64,000 bases of DNA from SIG455 sp045589495 (GCA_045589495.1 JAZNPF010000035.1:1-64000), one strand, 5' to 3'. Positions 23,858 to 32,546 are shown, counted from the first letter of the stretch. Translations and numbers: made by a program. Notes: a model not told the origin generated them from the sequence alone.

Positions 23858-25522
23858 TTACATTTTTTCGGGTGCAGTAATTTTCAATATGTCAAACACG
23901 TTTCTTATAACTGTGCGTGTGGCATGTACAAGCGCAAGACGAGCCTGAGTGAGTGCGGCATCGTCACAATTTACCTTGCATGAGTTGTAGAAAGAATGGA
24001 ACAGCGCTGCAAGGTCAAGCACGTATCTTGTAAGTCTGCTCGGCTCTAATGTTTCTGCAACCTGATTGATTTCGTCAGGCAGAGAAATAAGTTTTTCAAT
24101 AACAGCCGCTTCAGACGGATCTGTAAGAAGTGTAAGGTCAGCATCGGAATTCAATGTTATTCCCTCTGCCTCCAATGTTCTTATAATACTGCAGATTCTT
24201 GCATGTGCGTACTGAACGTAGAATACGGGGTTGTCACTGTTTTGTGCAATGGCAAGGTCAAGGTCAAAATCAAGATGGCTGCCAGCCTGACGCAGGTTAA
24301 AGAAAAATCTTGCAGCGTCGCAACCGATTTCGTCAATAAGGTCGTTCATGGTAATCATTTTACCGGTACGTTTGCTCATACGTGCAACCTCGCCGTTACG
24401 CATAAGGCGTACAAGTTGCATAATAACAATCTCAAGTTTTGAAGAGTCTATACCGATAGCGTCCATGGCGCCTTTCATACGCGCAACGTGACCGTGATGG
24501 TCTGCGCCCCATACGTTTATTACTTTGTCAAAACCGCGCACCGCAAACTTGTTCTTGTGATAAGCAATATCAACTGCAAAATATGTTGGTATGCCGTTGG
24601 CACGGATAAGCACCTCGTCTTTTTCACTGCCGAACTCGGTTGTTTTAATCCAGAGTGCACCGTCTTTTTCGTAAGTGATTCCACTTTTTTTAAGGTCTTC
24701 AATTGTCTGTGCAACCTCGCCGTTTGCGTGGATTGTGCTTTCTCTGAACCATACATCGTAGAAAATTCTGTATTTAGCCAATCCGTCAACAAGCCCCTGA
24801 ACATTGAGTTCAAGTGCATACGCAACGAGTGCGTCACGGCGTTCCTGTTCAGATGAGTCCAGATATTTGTCACCATTTATTTCAATAAAATTCTTTGCGT
24901 GCTCACGGATATCATCGCCCTGATAACCGTCTTCAGGGAACTCAAAAGCGTCTTCCCCTTTTAACTGCTGAATATATCTTGCTTCTAATGATTTTGCAAA
25001 TTTTTCAATCTGTGCACCGGCATCGTTTACGTAAAATTCTTTTGTGACGTCAAAACCTGCCCACGCAAGAGCATTTGCCAGAGTATCACCAAGTGCTCCA
25101 CCGCGTGCGTTACCCATGTGCATAGGTCCTGTGGGGTTTGCGGATACAAACTCAACCATAACCTTTTTGCCGTTTCCAATGTCAGTTTTACCAAAGTTTT
25201 CGCCCTCTGTAAGAACGGCTTTGAGTCCGTCATAACGCCATGCGTCGTTTAAATAAAAATTGATAAATCCGGGGCCTGCAATTTCAATTCTGTCTATATA
25301 TGTGCCCTCTGTTTCCATAGCCTCAACCAAAGCAGTTGCAATCTCTCTCGGCGGACGTTTTGCAATTTTGGTAAGTTTCATAGCAGTGTTTACGGAAAAA
25401 TCACCGTTTTTTCTGTCCGCAGGGATTTCGATTTCTATATCGGTTGTGCCGATATCTGCTTTTGTAAGTGCATTGGCAACAGTAGTTTCAATCTGCTTTT
25501 TGATTTCAGAAATTATGTTCAT
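23858..25522 (-). CDS. argS: Arginyl-tRNA synthetase
   Basis: This 554-residue class I synthetase has an N-terminal Arg-S domain (to about 80), the HIGH-like motif SANPTGPMHMGNARGG (about 125), the MSKRTG signature (about 360) and a C-terminal DALR anticodon-binding domain (YAHARICSIIRTL onward). It charges tRNA-Arg. No T-box leader is visible; it sits 15 nt after the DUF1934 gene, a common Clostridia neighbour. Confidence 0.98.
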   Translation of the reverse strand: MNIISEIKKQIETTVANALTKADIGTTDIEIEIPADRKNGDFSVNTAMKLTKIAKRPPREIATALVEAMETEGTYIDRIEIAGPGFINFYLNDAWRYDGLKAVLTEGENFGKTDIGNGKKVMVEFVSANPTGPMHMGNARGGALGDTLANALAWAGFDVTKEFYVNDAGAQIEKFAKSLEARYIQQLKGEDAFEFPEDGYQGDDIREHAKNFIEINGDKYLDSSEQERRDALVAYALELNVQGLVDGLAKYRIFYDVWFRESTIHANGEVAQTIEDLKKSGITYEKDGALWIKTTEFGSEKDEVLIRANGIPTYFAVDIAYHKNKFAVRGFDKVINVWGADHHGHVARMKGAMDAIGIDSSKLEIVIMQLVRLMRNGEVARMSKRTGKMITMNDLIDEIGCDAARFFFNLRQAGSHLDFDLDLAIAQNSDNPVFYVQYAHARICSIIRTLEAEGITLNSDADLTLLTDPSEAAVIEKLISLPDEINQVAETLEPSRLTRYVLDLAALFHSFYNSCKVNCDDAALTQARLALVHATRTVIRNVFDILKITAPEKM

Positions 25523-25537
25523 TTGTGTTTACCTCGC

Positions 25538-25969
25538 TTAAAATTTTCTTATGTTTATTTCAAATGTGTTTTTCCCTGTATATACATTGTTCATGCTTAT
25601 GCTGTAAGTAACAGATACCTTTCCGCCGCCTAAAGTAAGGTCGGTTTCAATATCCTCGGTAGTTATACCCATTATCATTGTTCCGAACGGCGTTTCATAA
25701 TAACTGGTTGTCTGCCTGCCTTTAATAAACAGCATCGTGGTTGAAATCTTACCGGAACGCACAACAGATACATACTCGCCGTCAACCTCAATCGTTGTTA
25801 TAGTTCCTTCCATACCCGTTGCTTCGGTTTCTTCATATTCGGCAAAATACTTGCCGTCTTCAAAAGTAAGGTCACATTCCGACATCATTTCAACGTTTGT
25901 ATCGTCCATAAGCGTGTCGGCATAAGACTGCATACCTTTAACAGATATAACATAGTCGCGTTTTTTCAT
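25538..25969 (-). CDS. DUF1934 family beta-barrel protein
   Basis: This 143-residue protein begins MKKRDYVISVKGMQSYADTL. It is all-beta with the DUF1934 features YFAEYEETEATGMEGTITTI and MIMGITTEDIETDLTLGGGK. Members are small calycin-like barrels of unknown role that usually stand beside argS. The two genes are 15 nt apart. The role remains unassigned. Confidence 0.85.
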   Translation of the reverse strand: MKKRDYVISVKGMQSYADTLMDDTNVEMMSECDLTFEDGKYFAEYEETEATGMEGTITTIEVDGEYVSVVRSGKISTTMLFIKGRQTTSYYETPFGTMIMGITTEDIETDLTLGGGKVSVTYSISMNNVYTGKNTFEINIRKF

Positions 25970-25982
25970 TTATATTCCTCGC

Positions 25983-26792
25983 TTAGTATTTTTCAATGTC
26001 AATTTTTTCTACCTGACCGCCGATATCACGGTTCATAAAAAGACTCGCCATCTTTTCAAAACCGTCTACAGTATCGCTTACGTAATACCGGTGGTTTTCG
26101 CGTATTCCGTCTGTTGCAAGCAGATTGTTCTGCTCCAAAAACTTACGTACAAAATGCGCAGTTTCGTATCCGGGGTCGATTAAGGTTACACTATCGCCCA
26201 TAAAATCGCCAATAACTTTTTTAAGCATCGGGTAATGCGTGCATCCAAGAATGAGTGTATCAACACCGCTTGATTTTATATCTTCCAGATACATACTGCA
26301 CGCAAGACGTGTTATCTCATGCTCGGTAAGTCCGTTTTCAACAAGCGGCACAAAAAGCGGACACGCTTTTGCAAATGTCTGCAAAGACGGATTGCGCTCT
26401 GCAATAAGTTTAACGTATTTGCCGTTTGCAATAGTTCCTGCCGTACCGATAATTCCAATCTTGCCATTACGTGTTGCTGCAACAGCGGCATCAACCGCAG
26501 GCTCCACCACTCCGATAGACGGAACATCGTATTCTACCGAAACAGTAGGCAACGCAACCGTGCTTGCCGTTCCGCACGCAGCAACAATAAGTTTAATGTC
26601 GTGGCTGATAAGAAAATTCATATCACCGCGAACATATTTTGTAATTGTTTCTTCAGAACGCGAACCATACGGAACTCTGCCGGTATCACCGAAATACACA
26701 ATGTTTTCGTCGGGCAGAACTTTCAAAAGTTCATTAACGCACGTAAGCCCGCCAAGTCCTGAATCAAAAACGCCTATACTTCTGTTATTCAT
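25983..26792 (-). CDS. murI: Glutamate racemase
   Basis: This 269-residue enzyme begins NRSIGVFDSGLGGLTCVNEL, with catalytic cysteines in VAACGTASTVALP (about 74) and ILGCTHYPMLK (about 185). It makes D-Glu for peptidoglycan. It lies between ddl and DUF1934 in one minus-strand operon, together with other stem-peptide genes. Confidence 0.97.
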   Translation of the reverse strand: MNNRSIGVFDSGLGGLTCVNELLKVLPDENIVYFGDTGRVPYGSRSEETITKYVRGDMNFLISHDIKLIVAACGTASTVALPTVSVEYDVPSIGVVEPAVDAAVAATRNGKIGIIGTAGTIANGKYVKLIAERNPSLQTFAKACPLFVPLVENGLTEHEITRLACSMYLEDIKSSGVDTLILGCTHYPMLKKVIGDFMGDSVTLIDPGYETAHFVRKFLEQNNLLATDGIRENHRYYVSDTVDGFEKMASLFMNRDIGGQVEKIDIEKY

Positions 26793-26820
26793 ATAAACAT
26801 TCCTTTATACTAATGCTTTA

Positions 26821-27870
26821 TTATTCTTCAAAGGCAAGTTCAACAAGCCTTGTAAGTAATTCCTTATATTCAATTCCGCAGTATGCAAAAAGTTTCGGAT
26901 ACATACTGATGCTTGTGAATCCGGGTAAAGTGTTAATCTCGTTTATTCTCACATCTTCGCCGTCAACAAAAAAGTCAACTCTTGAAAGGCCTCTGCCTGA
27001 AAGTGCCTCAAACGCTTTTACAGCTTCGCATCTGACCTTTTCTATGGCACTTTCGCTTATAAGTGCAGGGATATGAAGTTGAGATTTTGATGTGGAAGAA
27101 TATTTGGAATCGAATGTGTAAAATTCTTCGTCAGCCACAACTTCGCCGACAGTTGACGCAATTACATTTCCGCTGTTTCCAAGGACTGCGCACTCAACTT
27201 CGTGACCTGTAAGAAGTTCTTCAACAAGGATTTTTTTGTCATATTTAAACGCATTGTCCATAGCAGAGAAGAGTTCCGCCCTTGTTTTAGCCTTACCTAT
27301 TCCGTAAGACGAACCTGCGTTTGCAGGTTTTACAAACACGGGATATTCAAACTTGTTTTCAATCTCACCGATTTTTTCGTCTTTGTCATCATAGGCATGA
27401 ACTGTAACCCAGTCAGCCTGTTTTATACCTGCGTGTTCAAACACGATTTTAGCGTATTCTTTGTCCATTCCTACCGCCGAACACAAAGTACCTACGCCGA
27501 CATACTTAACACCAGCCATATCAAAAAGCCCCTGAAGTCTTCCGTCTTCGCCGTTTGTTCCGTGAAGAACGGGGAAGAATACATCTGCCTTGATTTTTGT
27601 ATATGTTTCGCCGTCTAAAACAAGTATGTACGGTTCAAGTGCGTTGTGGTCGATGCACACACGTTTGAGGTTGCCGTCAGCCCACGTATCGTTTTCTATA
27701 TTTTCTATGCTACCCTCGTATAAATACCACACACCGTCCGATGTTATACCAACGGTTATGATATCAAATTTATCTCTGTCAATGTTTTTGAGAACTGATG
27801 CACAACTTCTTAAAGAAATGCTGTACTCAGCGGATTTTCCGCCGAACAGAACGCATACTGTTTTCTTCAT
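26821..27870 (-). CDS. ddl: D-alanine--D-alanine ligase
   Basis: This 349-residue ATP-grasp ligase begins MKKTVCVLFGGKSAEYSISL. The N-terminal GGxSxE motif, the ATP-grasp lysines (VFVKPANAGSSYGIGKAKTR), and the Mg-binding end INEINTLPGFTSISMYPKLF are all present. It makes the D-Ala-D-Ala dipeptide. It is first in the ddl-murI-DUF1934-argS-ctpA-polA series; GAGGTG precedes the ATG. Confidence 0.96.
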   Translation of the reverse strand: MKKTVCVLFGGKSAEYSISLRSCASVLKNIDRDKFDIITVGITSDGVWYLYEGSIENIENDTWADGNLKRVCIDHNALEPYILVLDGETYTKIKADVFFPVLHGTNGEDGRLQGLFDMAGVKYVGVGTLCSAVGMDKEYAKIVFEHAGIKQADWVTVHAYDDKDEKIGEIENKFEYPVFVKPANAGSSYGIGKAKTRAELFSAMDNAFKYDKKILVEELLTGHEVECAVLGNSGNVIASTVGEVVADEEFYTFDSKYSSTSKSQLHIPALISESAIEKVRCEAVKAFEALSGRGLSRVDFFVDGEDVRINEINTLPGFTSISMYPKLFAYCGIEYKELLTRLVELAFEE

Positions 27871-27916
27871 TTAAACACCTCTTTAAACATATTATCCCTT
27901 TTAATATATTATTATA

Positions 27917-27931
27917 TCACACATAATGTGA
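27917..27931. promoter_or_regulatory. Dyad near the ddl promoter
   Basis: TCACACATAATGTGA is a near-perfect dyad (TCACA/TGTGA) next to a TATAAT on the minus strand about 45 nt before ddl. It could be a CRP/FNR-type operator, but no regulator gene is nearby. Confidence 0.3.
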
Positions 27932-28032
27932 AAATGGAATGATTTTTTTATAAAATTCCTTGATTTTTCTTAGAAAAAAGAGAAAAACGATTCAATATTC
28001 AAAATCAAGATACAATGAATCCTTTTTGGTAT

Positions 28033-28067
28033 GCGGTTTTAAAACCGCTTAGGGGTTTCACCCCTAA
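28033..28067. repeat. Tandem hairpins in the ddl-rpsR gap
   Basis: GCGGTTTT/AAAACCGC (28033-28048) is followed at once by TTAGGGG/CCCCTAA (28049-28067). The pair looks like a dispersed palindromic repeat rather than a gene-specific signal. The rest of 27,932-28,083 shows nothing else. Confidence 0.4.
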
Positions 28068-28083
28068 GAACCCCATTTACAAA

Positions 28084-28112
28084 AACAAAAATGCCCTGCA
28101 TTTGCAGGGCAT
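28084..28112 (-). terminator. Terminator of the rpsF-ssb-rpsR operon
   Basis: ATGCCCTGCA (28091-28100) and TGCAGGGCAT (28103-28112) form a 10-bp stem followed on the minus strand by TTTTTG. Confidence 0.88.
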
Positions 28113-28117
28113 CAAAA

Positions 28118-28357
28118 TCAATCTGTTGTGTAGGGGAGCAAAGCGATGTGTCTTGCTCTTTTAATAGCAGTTGTAAGCTGTCTCTGGTGTTTAGCACAGT
28201 TACCTGTAACACGTCTGGGTAAAATTTTACCGCGTTCAGAAACAAATCTTCTCAATTTTGCTACATCTTTATAATCAATGTGTTCAACTTTATCAGCACA
28301 AAACGCGCAAACTTTTCTGCGGGGTTTTCTGCGAAAACGTTTTTCTTCCATCTTCAT
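28118..28357 (-). CDS. rpsR: 30S ribosomal protein S18
   Basis: This 79-residue basic protein begins MKMEEKRFRRKPRRKVCAFC and contains the S18 core KVEHIDYKDVAKLRRFVSER and GNCAKHQRQLTTAIKRARHI. It binds S6 on the platform of the small subunit. It carries cysteines (CAFC, then C in GNC) typical of the zinc-type form. It is third in the rpsF-ssb-rpsR operon. Confidence 0.98.
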   Translation of the reverse strand: MKMEEKRFRRKPRRKVCAFCADKVEHIDYKDVAKLRRFVSERGKILPRRVTGNCAKHQRQLTTAIKRARHIALLPYTTD

Positions 28358-28374
28358 TTACCTCCTTTATTTAA

Positions 28375-28803
28375 TTAGAAAGGAAGGTCATCTCCAGCAG
28401 GCATAGGAATAAATCCGTCGCTTGCACCGAAAGCTGCACCGCCATTGCTTACAGGAGCCGCAGATGTGCGGTTCTCATCAGCAGCGGGGCCTTTATCGCC
28501 TGCAAAGTATGCCTCTTCAACGCTAACTTCTGTAACGTATCTCTTCTGACCGTCCTTATCGTATGACCTGGTCTGCAAAGAGCCGGCCACACCGAGCATT
28601 CTGCCTTTGGCAAAGTTTTTGCTAATGAACTCAGCGGTCTGTCTCCAAGCCACGCAGTTGATAAAATCAGCGTCGTACTCGCCGTTGGCATTTTTGAAAC
28701 GTCTGCTTACTGCAAGAGTAAAAGTGCACACGCTTACACCGTTGGGAGTGCTGCGGAGTTCAGGATCGCGGGCGAGTCTGCCCATTAAAATTACTTTGTT
28801 CAT
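28375..28803 (-). CDS. ssb: Single-stranded DNA-binding protein
   Basis: This 142-residue OB-fold protein begins MNKVILMGRLARDPELRSTP, with FINCVAWRQTAEFISKNFAK and the acidic C-terminal tip DDLPF that recruits repair and replication partners. It is between rpsF and rpsR, the conserved bacterial order. Confidence 0.97.
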   Translation of the reverse strand: MNKVILMGRLARDPELRSTPNGVSVCTFTLAVSRRFKNANGEYDADFINCVAWRQTAEFISKNFAKGRMLGVAGSLQTRSYDKDGQKRYVTEVSVEEAYFAGDKGPAADENRTSAAPVSNGGAAFGASDGFIPMPAGDDLPF

Positions 28804-28821
28804 TTTTAAACCTCTCCTAAA

Positions 28822-29118
28822 TTACTGCTCTTTTCTGATTACGATACTTCTGATGATACCGTCAGTGATACCGTACACACGTTCGAGTTCAGCGATGAAC
28901 TCTGCCTGTGAAGAGAATTCGATAAGAGTGTAGTAACCCTCTCTCTTATGGTCGATTTCGTAAGCGAGTCTGCGTTTGCCCCACTCGTCTACGTTATCAA
29001 CAGTACCGTTAGCGGCAATGAGGTCTTTGAATTTCGCTACCAAAGAAGTTGTTACTTCCTCACCTACTGTTGTGTCGATAACGAAAATCGTCTCATACTT
29101 GTTAATTACGTTTTCCAT
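28822..29118 (-). CDS. rpsF: 30S ribosomal protein S6
   Basis: This 98-residue protein begins MENVINKYETIFVIDTTVGE, with GKRRLAYEIDHKREGYYTLI as in S6. It forms a dimer with S18. The ATG at 29118 follows GGGAGGAGG and a structured leader, with a consensus promoter about 80 nt upstream. Confidence 0.97.
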   Translation of the reverse strand: MENVINKYETIFVIDTTVGEEVTTSLVAKFKDLIAANGTVDNVDEWGKRRLAYEIDHKREGYYTLIEFSSQAEFIAELERVYGITDGIIRSIVIRKEQ

Positions 29119-29162
29119 TATATAGTCACCTCCTCCCGGACTTATGGCCCTTTCACCTTTTG
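29119..29162 (-). promoter_or_regulatory. Possible S6:S18 autoregulatory leader of rpsF
   Basis: The minus-strand leader carries the hairpin CTTTC/GAAAG followed by GGGCCATAAGTCCGGGAGG, close to the start codon. The GGxC...GTCCGG helix with a CCG bulge next to the ribosome binding site resembles the S6:S18 binding motif of rpsF leaders. The match is from memory of the motif only. Confidence 0.45.
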
Positions 29163-29198
29163 AAAGAGCAAGGAAACTGATACCAAATCAGCCTTTTA

Positions 29199-29227
29199 AT
29201 TGTACTATAACAACCCGCATTTGTCAA
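29199..29227 (-). promoter_or_regulatory. Promoter of rpsF-ssb-rpsR
   Basis: On the minus strand, TTGACA (29227-29222), 17 nt and TACAAT (29204-29199). Confidence 0.85.
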
Positions 29228-29346
29228 CATTTTTTATTTTGCGTGCCTTTTTTTATAACAAACTTACAATTTATATTGGCTTTTTATGGTGTTTTTTGCA
29301 ATTTTTAAGGAATTTCACGGCTTTTTGCAACTTGCGAAAAAAACTC

Positions 29347-29375
29347 TTGCAATTTAAAAACTTTTCTGTTATAAT
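29347..29375 (+). promoter_or_regulatory. Promoter of rpmB
   Basis: TTGCAA (29347-29352), 17 nt and TATAAT (29370-29375) lie 46 nt before the L28 start codon. Confidence 0.8.
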
Positions 29376-29421
29376 ACTATTCGTATATATTTGGATTGAT
29401 TTAACAGGAGGTGTTTCATAT

Positions 29422-29607
29422 ATGGCAAAATGCGAAATTTGCGGAAAAGGTGTAGTGTTTGGTATTAAAATGAGCCACTCTCACAGACGTACCAACAGAA
29501 CATGGAAGCCCAATATCAGAACTGTGAAAGCTACCGTTAACGGTACTCCCAAAACTATGAAGATTTGCAGCAGATGCTTGCGCACATACAAATCTCAGCA
29601 GGCATAA
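29422..29607 (+). CDS. rpmB: 50S ribosomal protein L28
   Basis: This 61-residue protein begins MAKCEICGKGVVFGIKMSHS. The start at 29422 is set by AGGAGG about 10 nt upstream; the frame extends much further 5' without meaning. Cysteines in CEIC and CSRC mark the zinc-binding form. It is a single gene with its own promoter and terminator, divergent from rpsF. Confidence 0.97.
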   Translation: MAKCEICGKGVVFGIKMSHSHRRTNRTWKPNIRTVKATVNGTPKTMKICSRCLRTYKSQQA

Positions 29608-29633
29608 TGATTTAGTTTAAACACAAATCATTC

Positions 29634-29665
29634 CCGTCGGTGAAACATCATCGGCGGTTTTTTTT
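29634..29665 (+). terminator. Terminator of rpmB
   Basis: CCGTCGGTGA (29634-29643) pairs with TCATCGGCGG (29648-29657), two wobbles included, followed by eight T. Confidence 0.85.
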
Positions 29666-29669
29666 ACGC

Positions 29670-29708
29670 AAAAAGGCATATACTCTTCAAACGGAGTATA
29701 TGCCCTTT
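29670..29708 (-). terminator. Terminator of the glycosyltransferase gene
   Basis: GGCATATACTC (29675-29685) is inverted at 29694-29704; the minus strand continues into TTTTT. Confidence 0.85.
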
Positions 29709-29710
29709 TG

Positions 29711-30715
29711 TCATTTAAAATATTTATCAACCAGTCTTCGCATAACAAAATCGGGTTTGTACCTTGTATATAAAAGCATACAGTTTTTGCGCATTGCCTC
29801 CATCTCCTGTTTATGCTCCATAGCCCATATAATGCTTTCATAAAGCGTTTCTGCGTTGGTATTGGGATAAACCCATCCGGTTTCAAAATTTCTTATAACC
29901 TCGCAGTTTGCGCCAATATCACTTGCAATTACAGGCACGGCTGCAGCATAAGCATCTATCAGAGAAAGAGAAAATCCCTCACTTTGATTATGCGACGGAA
30001 ACAGCATGGCTATATTATCTGTAATCGCCTCTGTTATTTTATCTGAATCTGCGCACCCCATATATTCAATACAACCGTCTTTGATAAGCGATTGAAACTC
30101 TTGTTTATACTTATCGTCAACATTACCCCATATTTCAAGCCTTATTTTTTCATCGCCGGCAGAGTTGTATTTTAAAACTGCGTCTATAGCGTCTTCAACA
30201 CCGCTTTCAGCCGTAATGCATCCGAGCATACAGAATTTATTATTCCCGTTTTCGCTTACCTGACCGAGTGCCTTTGTGCTGTTGCCTTCTTTAAAATTGG
30301 TAATGACGTCACAGTTGGTTATTCCGAGTCCGTCAAGTTCTTCAGCCAGTTTTGAAAATTCCGTCCAGTTGGCATCAAGTTCATTAAGATAATTGATATA
30401 CTTACTGTTTCCTTTTACTTTTAAAGCAAAATCGCCACCGATAATGTTGTTATAGATACGCTTTTTGAAAATCTTTTTTGCAAAGCAGATAATCGGCAGA
30501 TATTTCAAACAGTCTGAAAAAACAACAACAATCCCGCAAGACTTTATGCATTTAAAAATGTTAAGCATCACAGACACTTTATACGAAGTTTCAGAACCGA
30601 TATTCACACACACAATATCGTCAAAACCGCGTTTTTTCATTTGTTCATAAAAGATATTCATTTTAGTCGAATCCTTGCCGTCAAAACATCCGATGACACC
30701 TGTTTTTTTACTCAT
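29711..30715 (-). CDS. GT4-type glycosyltransferase
   Basis: The start is set at 30715 (MSKKTGVIGCFDGKDSTKMN), 9 nt after GAGG; a longer open frame to 30766 is unsupported. The 334-residue protein has the two-domain GT-B layout, with the donor-binding motif NQSEGFSLSLIDAYAAAVPV (EX7E-like) in the C-terminal half followed by SDIGANCEVI. It transfers a sugar from an activated nucleotide sugar; acceptor unknown. It stands alone beside spoVM, so a role in surface or spore polysaccharide is possible but unproven. Confidence 0.82.
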   Translation of the reverse strand: MSKKTGVIGCFDGKDSTKMNIFYEQMKKRGFDDIVCVNIGSETSYKVSVMLNIFKCIKSCGIVVVFSDCLKYLPIICFAKKIFKKRIYNNIIGGDFALKVKGNSKYINYLNELDANWTEFSKLAEELDGLGITNCDVITNFKEGNSTKALGQVSENGNNKFCMLGCITAESGVEDAIDAVLKYNSAGDEKIRLEIWGNVDDKYKQEFQSLIKDGCIEYMGCADSDKITEAITDNIAMLFPSHNQSEGFSLSLIDAYAAAVPVIASDIGANCEVIRNFETGWVYPNTNAETLYESIIWAMEHKQEMEAMRKNCMLLYTRYKPDFVMRRLVDKYFK

Positions 30716-30757
30716 ATCACTAAACCTCATACTATATTTGTATATTAAGTATACTAC

Positions 30758-30795
30758 AAAAACCAAGCTTCTGTCAAACAGAAGCGTGGTTTTTC
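30758..30795. terminator. Terminator of spoVM, bidirectional
   Basis: CCAAGCTTCTG (30763-30773) pairs with CAGAAGCGTGG (30779-30789). T-runs follow on both strands. The stem ends just before the spoVM stop codon. Confidence 0.8.
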
Positions 30796-30796
30796 C

Positions 30797-30877
30797 TTAT
30801 TCTTCACTATGTATTTTAAAAATACTCTTTAATATTCTCCGCCAGAATTTAGGGGCTTTCCATACAACTACTTTCAT
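30797..30877 (-). CDS. spoVM: Stage V sporulation protein M (SpoVM), 26 residues
   Basis: A 26-codon gene with AAAGGAGG 7 nt before its ATG encodes MKVVVWKAPKFWRRILKSIF and ends KIHSEE. Bacillus SpoVM is also 26 residues and starts MKFYTIKLPKFLGGIVRAML. The shared spacing of MK, the K-x-PKF motif and the amphipathic helix make this a confident match. SpoVM sits on the convex forespore surface and recruits SpoIVA for coat assembly. It is divergent from the SpoIIQ-like gene and ended by its own terminator. It is below usual gene-calling length limits. Confidence 0.88.
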   Translation of the reverse strand: MKVVVWKAPKFWRRILKSIFKIHSEE

Positions 30878-30974
30878 ATCAATACCTCCTTTGCTTAATA
30901 TCTTATGCAAAACCGTATCAATTGGTGATGTATAAAATGGCAAATTGAGGTAATAATACTGACGGAGGTGTTTT

Positions 30975-31733
30975 ATGATGAAAAAAATAATACTTAAAAC
31001 CGCCGGCGGAAAAGAAAATAAATCAAAGGGCGGCGGGATTTTTTACACCATACTTTTTGTTGCTATAGTTACCGTGGGTACTACTGCGTATATAATGAAA
31101 ACACGCAACGATGCCATTGAAAAACTGGAGCATCAGACCCCGCAGATGGCATCAAGTATACCAGAACAGATACCCATTTATGTTGCGTCATCACCGGAAG
31201 TAAAGCCCGAGCCTGAACCGGTTGTTCCGACGGTTGATGAAACACAATGGCAAAGCGACGATGTTATTGATGTGTCAAACGAAGCCCAAGAAATCAGCGA
31301 ACCTGTGGCGGAAGTTGTTGCCCCTGTAACTAGCCTTATTGCTCCCGTTGGCGGAAGTATACTGAAAAAGCACAGCGATACTGAACTTTCCTACTCTAAA
31401 ACAATGGAGGACTGGCGTCTGCATAAAGGCGTTGATATATCAGCACCAATTGGTACAACTGTTATAGCATCTGCAAAAGGCGAAGTGAGTGAATGTTATA
31501 CCGACACCGCCTGCGGAGTGACAATAGTAATAAACCACGGAAACGGGCTTTCAACAAGATACTCAAACCTTGCATCCGCCCAGATGGTAAACATCGGTCA
31601 GACGATTGAATCGGGCGAGGCAATAGGTGTAGTCGGCGATACTGCCGAATTTGAAATCGCTGACGAGGCTCATCTGCATTTTGAGGTCATCAAAGACGGA
31701 AGAAGTGTAAACCCCGAAGAATATTTTAATTGA
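30975..31733 (+). CDS. M23 peptidase family protein, SpoIIQ-like
   Basis: This 252-residue protein has a basic N-terminus, one membrane segment (about 22-42), a Pro/Glu-rich linker and a C-terminal LytM/M23 domain. Zinc ligands are visible in LHKGVDISAP (His and Asp) and HLHFEVIKDG (HxH). The single-pass architecture and sporulation neighbour match SpoIIQ, the forespore partner of SpoIIIAH, which in Clostridia keeps the metal site. GGAGGTG precedes two ATGs at 30975 and 30978; either may be used. Confidence 0.8.
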   Translation: MMKKIILKTAGGKENKSKGGGIFYTILFVAIVTVGTTAYIMKTRNDAIEKLEHQTPQMASSIPEQIPIYVASSPEVKPEPEPVVPTVDETQWQSDDVIDVSNEAQEISEPVAEVVAPVTSLIAPVGGSILKKHSDTELSYSKTMEDWRLHKGVDISAPIGTTVIASAKGEVSECYTDTACGVTIVINHGNGLSTRYSNLASAQMVNIGQTIESGEAIGVVGDTAEFEIADEAHLHFEVIKDGRSVNPEEYFN

Positions 31734-31743
31734 TGTAATAAAT

Positions 31744-31786
31744 AAAGGATATATTTTTGCATTATGCAAAAATATATCCTTTTTAA
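31744..31786. terminator. Bidirectional terminator between M23 and sigma-factor genes
   Basis: AAAGGATATATTTTTGCA (31744-31761) is perfectly inverted at 31765-31782 with a 3-nt loop and T-runs on both strands. Confidence 0.92.
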
Positions 31787-32532
31787 TGTACGTACATAGA
31801 TTTTAACTTTTCAAGCACTTTTCGTTCAAGCCTTGACACCTGCATCTGTGATACTCCCAGTTTTGCGGCAACCTCTTTCTGACTTTTACCTTTATAATAT
31901 CTTGCAAAAATCAGTTTCTTTTCGTCCGGTGTAAGTTTACGCAAGCCCTCACATATAAAATCGTGATTTTCAATCATAAGGAAACTGTCTTCCTCAACAC
32001 CTATTATCTGCGAAAGCCCCATATCACTGTTATAGACTGTGTCTTCCAAAGAACGCATATTGACAACATCTGAATAACGCAAAGACTCCGCCACGTCTTT
32101 GTCTGCAATTTTAAGTGCAGACGCAATCTCGTCAACCGTCGGAATGCTACCCTCCTGTTGCTCATGAACCATACGGATTCTGTCGGCTTTTCTGAAAATC
32201 TCGTAAAGTCTGCGCGGAAGTTTTATTATAAATCCTTTGTCGCGGAAATACCTTTTAACCTCGCCCATAATAGTAGGCATTGCAAAGGTAGAAAACTTTA
32301 CGCCGCGTTCACAGTCAAATCTGTCAATAGCAAGTACCAGCCCCATGCATGCCACCTGATAAAGGTCTTCATACTCAATGCCTTTGTTCATATAACGTTT
32401 GGCAATAACACGCGCAAGATACTGGTAATTTTCAAATATTTTATCACGGAGAGATGCCTCTTTAGTGCGGCAATACATACAAATCAGTTCGTCCTGCTCT
32501 CCGCAGTTAATACATTTTTTGCTTTTCTCCAT
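31783..32532 (-). CDS. SigB/SigF/SigG-type RNA polymerase sigma factor with cysteine-rich N-terminus
   Basis: This 249-residue sigma-70 factor has region 2 (GIEYEDLYQVACMGLVLAID, KFSTFAMPTIMGEVKRYFRD), region 3 (GSIPTVDEIASALKIADKDV) and region 4 HTH (SQKEVAAKLGVSQMQVSRLE). This places it in the SigB/SigF/SigG subfamily. Unusually, the first 21 residues contain C7, C10, C18 and C21 (CINC ... CMYC), a zinc-knuckle pattern. No anti-sigma or anti-anti-sigma genes adjoin it. The nearby spoVM and SpoIIQ-like genes suggest, but do not prove, a sporulation link. Confidence 0.85.
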   Translation of the reverse strand: MEKSKKCINCGEQDELICMYCRTKEASLRDKIFENYQYLARVIAKRYMNKGIEYEDLYQVACMGLVLAIDRFDCERGVKFSTFAMPTIMGEVKRYFRDKGFIIKLPRRLYEIFRKADRIRMVHEQQEGSIPTVDEIASALKIADKDVAESLRYSDVVNMRSLEDTVYNSDMGLSQIIGVEEDSFLMIENHDFICEGLRKLTPDEKKLIFARYYKGKSQKEVAAKLGVSQMQVSRLERKVLEKLKSMYVH

Positions 32533-32546
32533 TGTATAACCACCGA

